A program made the position numbers and the translations under genes. Below, in pieces: positions 27,158-35,800 of a DNA stretch of 64,000 nucleotides. The DNA is taken from NCBI RefSeq assembly GCF_024198235.1, contig NZ_JAKCFB010000006.1:248001-312000 (forward strand), written 5' to 3'. The notes under the pieces are model-generated. The model ran no database searches. It was not told where the DNA came from and worked only from the letters and a program-made list of their open reading frames with translations. This stretch comes from Myxococcus dinghuensis. GTDB taxonomy: Bacteria; Myxococcota; Myxococcia; Myxococcales; Myxococcaceae. The stretch's first letter is position 1, and the number at the start of each line of letters is the position of its first letter.

Positions 27158-29569
27158 TCACCGGCCGGAGGAGGACGGCTCGGACTCGAGCTGCACCTGG
27201 TCCACGTAGCACCAGCCCCAGTCCTCGCCCGGTTCCAAGGAGCGGATGATGGGGTGGGACGTCTCGTGGAAGTGCCGGGTCGCGTGCTTGTTCTTCGAGT
27301 CGTCACAGCAGCCGACGTGTCCGCACGTCATGCACAGCCGCAAGTGGACCCAGGTGTCGTGCAGCTTGAGGCACTCCTCGCATCCCTTCGTGCGAGGGCG
27401 CACCGGTCGAAGCTGGTCCAGGTGACCGCAGGGTCCCGTTCCGGATTTCGGTCGGAACTCGATGGTGGCCTCGGTGTCGATGCGCTCCGCCGCGGTGCGG
27501 GGTGTGGGGGGAGGCTCCAGTTCGGCCTCGGTCGCCACGACCTGCGGAGTGGGCGTCCTGAACAAACGCGCGCAGAGCGAGAACGCCTCGGCGGTCCCCT
27601 TCACGACGAGTTCGTCCCCCTCCTCCAGACGCAGATGCGGGGACACGTCGTCCAGGCGCTCTCCGCCCCGCTGGACCGCCTGCACCATGAGCCCACCATT
27701 GGACTCGCGGGTCAGGGATTCGAGGGTGCGGCCCACGACGAGGGCCCCGGGACGCACCATCACGCTGCGCGAGTCGAGGCAGTCCGCGCCGAGCGCGCAC
27801 AGCAGCACGGGTTTGGCGGGTGTCCCCGACAGTCGGAGCGCCGCGTATCCCGAGCGGCGAACCGCGGCTTCGTGCTCCTCGACCTCCTCGGGGGAAAGAC
27901 GGTAGTCCTCGAGGACCGAGGACAGCAGGGCCACGAGGCTCTCGAGTTCCTCGCACACGACGATGTCCGCGCCCACCTCTCGCAGCGGCTCCATGTCCGC
28001 CACGATGCGGACCCTCGCGACGATGCGCAGCGTGGGGTTCTCCAGGCGCGCCACCGCGACCACGCGACGGGCCATGGCCAGCTCGTCGTCCACCACCAGC
28101 AGGAGCTTGGCGCGAGGGAGGCCCGCGACGCGCAGGGTGCGCTGGCGCGAGTAGTCCCCGCGCAGCACCGGCATCTGGTCCGCCTCCGCCTCGCTCGCGC
28201 CCTGGGGGCTCAACGTGGTGATGAGGAACGGAATCCCCGACCCGCGCAGCACCCGCACCAGTCGGCGCGCGCCGTCGCCGTAGCCCGCGACCACGACATG
28301 GTTCGAGAAGCGCGCGAAGGCCTCGGCGGCGATGGCCTCCGACTCGTCGGTCTTCGGCCCCTGGTCCGCGACGGCCTTGCGTCGCTCTCGCACCAGTCGC
28401 CCCGCCGCCCAACGGCCAGTCCGGGACAGCAAGGGCGTCAACACCATCAACATCACGGTCGCCGCGATGAACGCCTGTGAGCCCTCCTCGATGCCCGCGG
28501 GAAACAACCCCAAGGTCCGTCCGCTGCGCTCCAACACGAAGGAGAACTCCCCCACCTGGGCGAGCAGCAGCGAGGCCTCCATCGCGACGGGGAGGCGATA
28601 GCCCAGGGCCAGCACGCTCGCCGCCGTGGTGACGACCTTCACCACGAGCACCACGGCGATGGCCAGCACCACCTCGGGCAGGTGCTGCACCAGGAACCCC
28701 ACGTCGAGCAACATCCCCACCGAGACGAAGAAGGTCGCGCTGAAGAGGATCTGCAGCGGGAGGATTTCGCCGAAGGCGTGCTCGCTGAAGCGGCTCTCGC
28801 TGACCAACAACCCCGCGAGGAACGCCCCCAGCGAGACGCTCACCCCAGCGAGGCTGGTGAGGTATGCCGTGCCGAAGCACACCGCGATGACGGTGAGCAG
28901 GAACAACTCCGGGGAGCACGTGCGCGCCACCACCTCCAGGAGTCGCGGCATCAGCCGCCGCGCGACCACGAGCACCGCGACGACGATGCCCACCGCCTTG
29001 CCCAGCGCGCCCAGGAGGTGCGCCGCGGTATCGCCCTTCCCCGCCAACATGGGCACGAGCAGCACCATCATTACCACGGCGAGGTCCTGGAAGATGAGCA
29101 GGCCCAGGGACACCTGCCCCACCGGTGACGAGGTCTCGCCCCGGTCACCCAGCAGCTTGAGGACGATGGCCGTGGACGAGAGCGCCACGAGGAAGCCCGT
29201 GAAGAGCGCGGGTCGCCAGGCAACGCCGAACGCCATCAGCAATGCCGTCATCCCCGCGCTGGACAACCCCACCTGGAGGCCACCGCCTCCGAAGAGGAGC
29301 TTCTGGAGTTTCACCAGCTTCTCGAGGCTGAACTCGATGCCGATGCTGAACAACAGGAGGATGACGCCCAGCTCCGCCGCCGAGTTCACCAACTCCAGGT
29401 CCCGCACGAGCCCCAGGGAGTTCGGGCCGATCAACGCGCCCGCGAGCAGGAAGCCGACGATGGGGACCAGACGGAACCGGTGCCCCACGTACGCCACCAG
29501 CGCGCCGGCGGCGATGAGCACGGCGACTTCCTGGAGGAACGGCGGAGTGGTGGTCGCGAGCGGGAACAT
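27158..29569 (-). CDS. CPA2 (Kef-type) cation:proton antiporter with RCK domains and C-terminal UBP zinc finger
   Basis: An 803-residue protein. Residues 1 to about 390 are a 12- to 13-helix CPA2 exchanger (ALIGPNSLGLV, SIGIEFSLEKL, LSSTAIVLKLL). About 430-560 is a TrkA-N/RCK Rossmann domain (VVAGYGDGARRLV), and about 615-700 a TrkA-C domain. The last 90 residues form a UBP-type zinc finger: CGHLD, CEEC, CMTCGHVGC and the histidines in HATRHFHETSH (about 714-773). UBP fingers bind the C-terminal end of ubiquitin in eukaryotes; its bacterial role is unclear. The start at 29569 (MFPLATTT) directly precedes the first helix; the open frame to 29722 is rejected as non-conserved. Confidence 0.92.
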   Translation of the reverse strand: MFPLATTTPPFLQEVAVLIAAGALVAYVGHRFRLVPIVGFLLAGALIGPNSLGLVRDLELVNSAAELGVILLLFSIGIEFSLEKLVKLQKLLFGGGGLQVGLSSAGMTALLMAFGVAWRPALFTGFLVALSSTAIVLKLLGDRGETSSPVGQVSLGLLIFQDLAVVMMVLLVPMLAGKGDTAAHLLGALGKAVGIVVAVLVVARRLMPRLLEVVARTCSPELFLLTVIAVCFGTAYLTSLAGVSVSLGAFLAGLLVSESRFSEHAFGEILPLQILFSATFFVSVGMLLDVGFLVQHLPEVVLAIAVVLVVKVVTTAASVLALGYRLPVAMEASLLLAQVGEFSFVLERSGRTLGLFPAGIEEGSQAFIAATVMLMVLTPLLSRTGRWAAGRLVRERRKAVADQGPKTDESEAIAAEAFARFSNHVVVAGYGDGARRLVRVLRGSGIPFLITTLSPQGASEAEADQMPVLRGDYSRQRTLRVAGLPRAKLLLVVDDELAMARRVVAVARLENPTLRIVARVRIVADMEPLREVGADIVVCEELESLVALLSSVLEDYRLSPEEVEEHEAAVRRSGYAALRLSGTPAKPVLLCALGADCLDSRSVMVRPGALVVGRTLESLTRESNGGLMVQAVQRGGERLDDVSPHLRLEEGDELVVKGTAEAFSLCARLFRTPTPQVVATEAELEPPPTPRTAAERIDTEATIEFRPKSGTGPCGHLDQLRPVRPRTKGCEECLKLHDTWVHLRLCMTCGHVGCCDDSKNKHATRHFHETSHPIIRSLEPGEDWGWCYVDQVQLESEPSSSGR

Positions 29570-29846
29570 GGGACGGGCCGCGCAGCGTGCCGCATCCCTC
29601 CCCGCATCCCAGTCGGCTTGTCCGTGGTCTGTGCACCAGTCAGCGCCGTGAGACGGCGGAGGCCCTTCTCGCTCCAGGGAGCGTCCGGCTGACAACGCCG
29701 CCGAATGAACGACGGCCGACACCCTCGCGAGAGGACGCCGGCCGTCGGGACTACCGTGATTCGAAAGCGAGAGCAGCCGAGCGGGCCGCCTTCACACCTC
29801 CGGGACCGGGCCTGTCAGGCACCCGGCCCCGAAGGTCCGCCGCGTC
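29570..29846. other. Intergenic region between antiporter and protease genes
   Basis: No convincing gene. It holds the antiporter leader next to 29569 and the probable protease terminator at 29711-29746. Confidence 0.6.
29711..29746 (-). terminator. Probable terminator of the M36 protease gene
   Basis: Two nested stems: an outer 8-bp stem (GACGGCCG at 29711-29718 with 29739-29746) and an inner CCTC/GAGG stem. On the - strand it is followed by GTTCATTC, only weakly T-rich. It lies about 100 bp past the stop. Confidence 0.5.
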
Positions 29847-32800
29847 TCAGGCCTGACGACGACGACGGCGCAGCAGGGTGATGAGCGCCAGGCCGAGCAT
29901 GCCGACCGGAGCACCACCGCCCGTCGCGGAGCAGCCACCCTCGTCCTTCGGCTTGGCCGTGGCCTCGACCGTGACGCTGTGGCTCTCGCCCTTGCTGTCC
30001 TTGACGGTGAGCTTGAAGCTGAACGTGGCGCTGTCACCATCCAGCTCCGGCACGTCCACGCTCAGCACCGCCTTGGTCGACTCGTTCAGCGTGACACCCG
30101 GGCCGCCGACCTGCTCCCAACGGTAGGTCAGGGCATCACCATCCGGATCGCTGGACGCCGAGCCGTCGAGGGTCATCGACGTCTGGGGACCATTGAGGAT
30201 GATGCGGGCCTTGGCCACCGGGGCGCGGTTGGGCACCGGCTGGGCGGACACGGTGACGACGACCAGCGAGGCCGCGCTCGTGGCCGAGCCATCGCTCACG
30301 ACCAGGCTGAACACCAGGTCGCGCTCGCCCGTCACGGACGGAGCCGTGAAGGTCGGCTGCGCCGCCGTCGCGTTGGACAGCGTCACCGCCGGGCCTGACA
30401 CCTGCGCCCACTGATAGGTGACCGCCGTGCCATCCGGGTCGCTGCTGGCGCTGCCGTTGAGCGTCACGGAGGCACCCGACTCGGTGGTGATGGCCTCGCC
30501 CGCGTTGGCGACGGGCGCGCGGTTGACGTTGCGCAGCGTCACGGTGACGTCCTTGGTCGTGGAGACCTTGCCGTCGGACACCGTCACGCGGAACGTCAGC
30601 TCCTTGTCCGCGTCCACCTCGCCGGCCGCGAAGCTGGCCGTCGCCGTGTTCGCGTTGGACAGCGCCACCGTGTCACCGGAGAGCTGCGTCCAGGCATAGG
30701 TGAGCGTGTCGCCATCCGCGTCGGTGGCGTGCGCCACGAGGGACACGGTGGTCCGCTCGTCCGCCGTCACCGCCGAGGCCGTGACCACCGGAGCGCGGTT
30801 GGGCACCGCCGGCGGGGTGATGGTGATGACCACCAGCGAAGCCGCGCTCGTGGCCGAGCCATCGCTCACGACCAGGCTGAACACCAGGTCGCGCTCGCCC
30901 GTCACGGACGGAGCCGTGAAGGTCGGCTGCGCCGCCGTCGCGTTGGACAGCGTCACCGCCGGACCCGCCACCTGCGTCCACGCGTACGTCAGCGTGGTGC
31001 CGTCCGGATCGCTGCTCGCGCTGCCGTCCAGGGTGACCGTCGTCCCCGACTGGGCGGAGGCCGCGGAGCCCGCGTTCGCCGTCGGAGCGCGGTTGACGTT
31101 GCGGATGGTGACCGTGACGTCCGCGGAGGTCGAGGCCTCGCCGTCGGACACCGTCACCCGGAACGTGAGGACCGCGTCATCGTCCACATCGCCGGCCGCG
31201 AAGCTCGCCGTCGCTTCGTTCGCGTTCTCGAGGGTCACCGTGGAAGCGGGGATCTGCGTCCAGGCGTAGGTCAGCGTGTCACCGTCCGCGTCGGTGGCGT
31301 GCGCCACGAGGGACACGGTGGTCCGCTCGTCCGCCGTCACCGCCGAGGCCGTCACCACCGGGGCGCGGTTGGGCACCGGCGCCGGGGTGATGGTGATGAC
31401 CACCAGCGAGGCCGTGCTCGAGGCCACGCCATCGCTGACGACCAGGCTGAACACCAGGTCGCGCTCGCCCGTCACGGACGGAGCCGTGAAGGTCGGCTGC
31501 GCCGCCGTCGCGTTGGACAGCGTCACCGCCGGACCCGCCACCTGCGTCCACGCGTACGTCAGCGTGGTGCCGTCCGGATCGCTGCTCGCGCTGCCGTCCA
31601 GGGTGACCGTCGTCCCCGACTGGGCGGAGGCCGCGGAGCCCGCGTTCGCCGTCGGAGCGCGGTTCACGTTGCGGATGGTGACGACCACCTCCTCGCTGGT
31701 CGTGGCCGTGCCGTCCGACACGTCCACGCGGAAGATGAGGATGTCATCGTCGTCCACGTCGGCGGCCAGGAAGCTGGCCGACGCCGTGTTCCCATTCGCC
31801 AGGATGACCGACGTACCGGACACCTGCGTCCAGGCGTACGTCAGCGAGTCGCCGTCCGCATCCGTGGCATGCGCCACGAGGGACACGGTGGTGCGCTCGT
31901 CCGCCGTGACAGCGGCGGCCGTCACCACCGGAGCGCGGTTGGGCACCGGCGCCGGGGTGATGGTGATGACCACCAGCGACGCCGCGCTGGAGGCCACGCC
32001 ATCGCTCACCACCAGGCTGAACACCAGCTCACGCACACCCGTCACGGACGGAGCCGTGAAGGTCGGCTGCACCGCGGAGGTGCTGGACAGCGTCACCGCC
32101 GGACCGGACACCTGCGTCCACGCGTACGTCAGCGTGGTGCCATCCGGATCGCTGCTGGCGCTGCCGTTCAGGGTGACCGTCGTCCCCGACTGGGCGGAGG
32201 CCGCGGAGCCCGCGTTCGCCGTCGGGGCACGGTTCACGTTGCGGATGGTGACCGTGACGACCGTGGAGGCCGTGGCCTGCCCGTCGGACACCGTCACCCG
32301 GAACGTGAGGACCGCGTCGTCGTCCACGTCGCCGGCCGCGAAGCTCGCCGTCTCCGTGTTCGCGCCAGAGAGCGTCACCGTCGGGCCGGTCAACTGGGTC
32401 CACGCGTAGGTCAGCGTGTCGCCATCCGGATCCGTGCCCTGCGCGACGAGCGACACGGTGGTGCGCTCATCCGCGGACACCGCCGCCGCCGTGACCGCCG
32501 GAGCGCGGTTGGGCACCGGCGCCGGGGTGACGGTGATGACGACGATCGAAGCCGTGCTCGTGGCCTCGCCATCGCTCACCACCAGGCTGAACACGAGGTC
32601 CGTGTTCGTGTTCACCGACGGGGCGGTGAACGTCGGCTGCGCCGCCGTGGCGCTGGACAGCGCCGCCGCCGGGCCCGCCACCTGGGTCCACTGGTAGGAG
32701 ACCGCCGTGCCATCCGGATCGCTGCTGGCGCTGCCGTTCAGGGTGACCGTCGTCCCCGACTGGGCGGAGGCCGCGGAGCCCGCGTTGGCCACGGGAGCGC

Positions 32801-35800
32801 GGTTGACGTTGTTCACCGTCACGGTCACCGTCTGGTTCGCGGTGGCCGTGCCATCCGACACCGTCACGCGGAACGTGAGGACCGTGCTGGTGGTCACGTC
32901 CGGAGCGGTGAACGAGGCCGAAGACGTGCTGGCGCCCGCAAGGGTCACCGCCGGCCCGGACAACTGCGTCCAGGTGTAGGTCAGCGCGTCGCCGTCCGGA
33001 TCCGAGCCCTGGGCCACGAGGGAGACGGAGCTCCGCTCGTTGACGGACAGGGTGGCCGGAGCCGACACGGAGGGGGCACGGTTGACGGAGTTGATGACCA
33101 CGTTCACGGTGTCGCTCACCGTGGCGCTGCCATCGCTCACCGTCAGGCGGAACGTCAGCGTCTCGCTCGTGGCGACCTCGGGAGCCGTGAACGTCGCGGT
33201 CAGCGCGCTGGCGCCCGACAGGGCCACCGGCGTGCCAGCCGTCTGCACCCAGGCATAGGTCAGCGTGTCACCGTCCGCGTCGCTGGCCGAGCCGGACAGC
33301 GTCACGACGGTGCGCTCGTTCGCCACGCCGTCCACGCCCGCGTTCACGGTGGGGGCGCGGTTGACGTTGCGGATGTTGACCGTCACGGTCTGGCTGGCCG
33401 TGGCCGTGCCGTCGGACACCGTCACCTGGAAGGTGAGGACGGCGTCGGCGGCGACCTCGCCCGTGTTGAACGTGGCCGTGGCCGTGTTCGCACCGGAGAG
33501 GGTGACCGGCGTGCCGGCGGTCTGCGTCCAGCTATAGGTCAGCGAGTCACCGTCCGGGTCGGAGCCCGTGGCCTGCAGGGTCGCGGTGCTGCGCTCGTTC
33601 ACCGTCACCGACGCGGCGGTGACCGCGGGGGCGCGGTTGACGTTGTGGATGACGACGTCCACCGTGTCGGAGGCGGTGGCGACACCGTCGCTCACCGTCA
33701 GGCGGAAGCTCACGGTCTGGTCGAACGAGACCTCGGGCGCCACGAAGGTGGCGGTCGCGGTGTTGTACTGGCTCAGCGCCACCGTGGGACCGGAGATCTG
33801 GGTCCACAGGTAGGTCAGCGCGTCACCATCCGGATCGCTCGCGGAGCCACTGAGGGTGGCCGCCTGACGCTCGTCCACGACGCCATCCAGGCCGGCGTTG
33901 ACGGTGGGCGCGCGGTTCACGTTCTTGATGCGGATCGTGACCGTGTCGGTGGAGGTGGCGGCACCGTCGCTGACGGACAGCCGCAGCACCAGGTCGGTGT
34001 CGGCGGTGACGTCGGGAGCGGTGAAGCTCACGTTGGCGGTGTTCGCGTTGGTGAGCGTGACGGCGGGGCCGGACACGCGCGTCCAGGTGTACGTCAGCGG
34101 GTTGTTGTCGGCGTCCGTCGCGCTGCCGTTGACCGTCACGGAGGAGCGCTCGTTCACCGTCAGGTCCGGCCCGGCGTTGGCGACCGGGGGACGGTTCACG
34201 CAGACGTTGTTGTCGGGGACGAACGACGTGAACGGCAGGTTGTCGATGCCGCTGAAGGAGAGGTCGTCCAGCAACCAGCCCGTGGCGCCTGAGAAGTTGT
34301 CGGTGCCGATGCGGAAGCGGATCATCACCTGCTTGCCCGCGTAGGTCGTGCCCAGGTTCAGGGTCGCCGGGACCAGATCCGGGAAGTCCGGCGTCTCGTC
34401 GACGATGGCGGGGCGGCCGTCCAGGGGGTTCAGGTTGCCCGAGTACGACTCGAGCGTCCCTCCGTACAGCGGCGTGCCGATGTCCACCCAGGTCTCACCG
34501 TCCTCGGTGAGCTCGATGACGGCGCCGTCGTAGAACTCCCGCAGGCCCGTGGCGGGGTTGTCGTAGTACTCGAAGCTGTAGGCCTGCTTGAAGTTGAGGA
34601 CGAGCGGCTCGGTGGCGCTCACCTGGAGCACAGGGGTGATGAGCGAACCATCGGACGGACCGTCGACATCCTCGCCGTAGAACGTACGGTTACCGTCTTC
34701 GAACGCCACAATGCCGAAGTAGTTCTCCACGAGATCGGGATTGGTATCCAGACCCCAGGGCAAGTTCGCGGGGGACGTCTGGACAGTCTCCGTCTTCGAT
34801 GTGTTGGCCCCTTCGTCGACTTGAGTCTGGACGCTCAACGTCGAGATCAGGTCACCCGCCTGGGCCTGGCGATCATCGCGGATGGCGATTTGGAAGGTCG
34901 CCGTGGCCATGGGCGCGCCATTGGTCAGGGTGACCGGGATCGCGACCGTCGCCTCGTCACCGTAGTTGGGCAGAACCGGGAAGCGGGCCGAGCCACCATT
35001 GCCGAGCCGAATCCCCGGAGTGGTCGACAGCACCGTCACGCTGGCGTTCGAGGCCGCGGTCGAGCCGTTGTTGCGAATGGTGATGAGGATGCGGCCCGTC
35101 TCGCCGTTGTCGAGGAAGCCGTCACGATCACACGTCGACGCCACGAGGTCGTCGCGAACGGACGCGGCCACCAACTCCACGGAGGTCCCCGTGAGGAAGC
35201 TCTCCACCACGCCCTCGTGGTTGATGGAGTTGTAGGGCGGCGCGATCGCGCCAACACCCGCACCACGCTTGGCGAACGCGCCCCACAGGAGAAGGGCGTC
35301 GTCGGGATCCGAGGCGAGCGCTGCCGCGATCACGGCGTCACGGGCCTCGATGTACGTCGGCGCCCACGGCGTCAGCTTGTAGCCGTTGACCAGGTACTCC
35401 TTCATCCGGAGCTGCGCGTCCGCGAAGGGGTGCGCCCGCAGGAGGGCCGTGTAGCACTCCCACAGCATCGTGGCCCACACCTCACCGGAGTTGTGAACCT
35501 CCGAGTTGACGCCACCCGGGGCGATGGGCGCCGTGGTGGGCAGCACCGCGGAGTCCGCGATGTGACGGAACGTCAGGGCGTTCTTCGCCATGTCCGACGA
35601 GTATGTCACGCGGCGGATGCCGAAGAAGGAGCTGTCCGGGGAGATGCCTCGCGTCGCGTACTCACCCGCGCCGTAGGCCCCCATCCAGTTCTCGTTGCCC
35701 GGGACGTTGACGTCCTCCTGCCGGGCCATCATCAGGAGGGCGTGGAAGTCACCCCAGCCCTCGCCCATGGAACCACCCTGGTTGTTGACGAGACCCGACG

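Noticed and set aside
30221-34200. Possible CRISPR-like or satellite repeat array
   Set aside because: Repeat units are 276-294 bp domains encoding in-frame Ig-like folds, with no short direct repeats separated by unique spacers and no cas genes nearby.
30729-34292. A 1187-codon open frame on the + strand opposite the protease repeats
   Set aside because: It merely mirrors the 570-bp repeat of the - strand Ig-like domains and carries no recognised fold or start signal.
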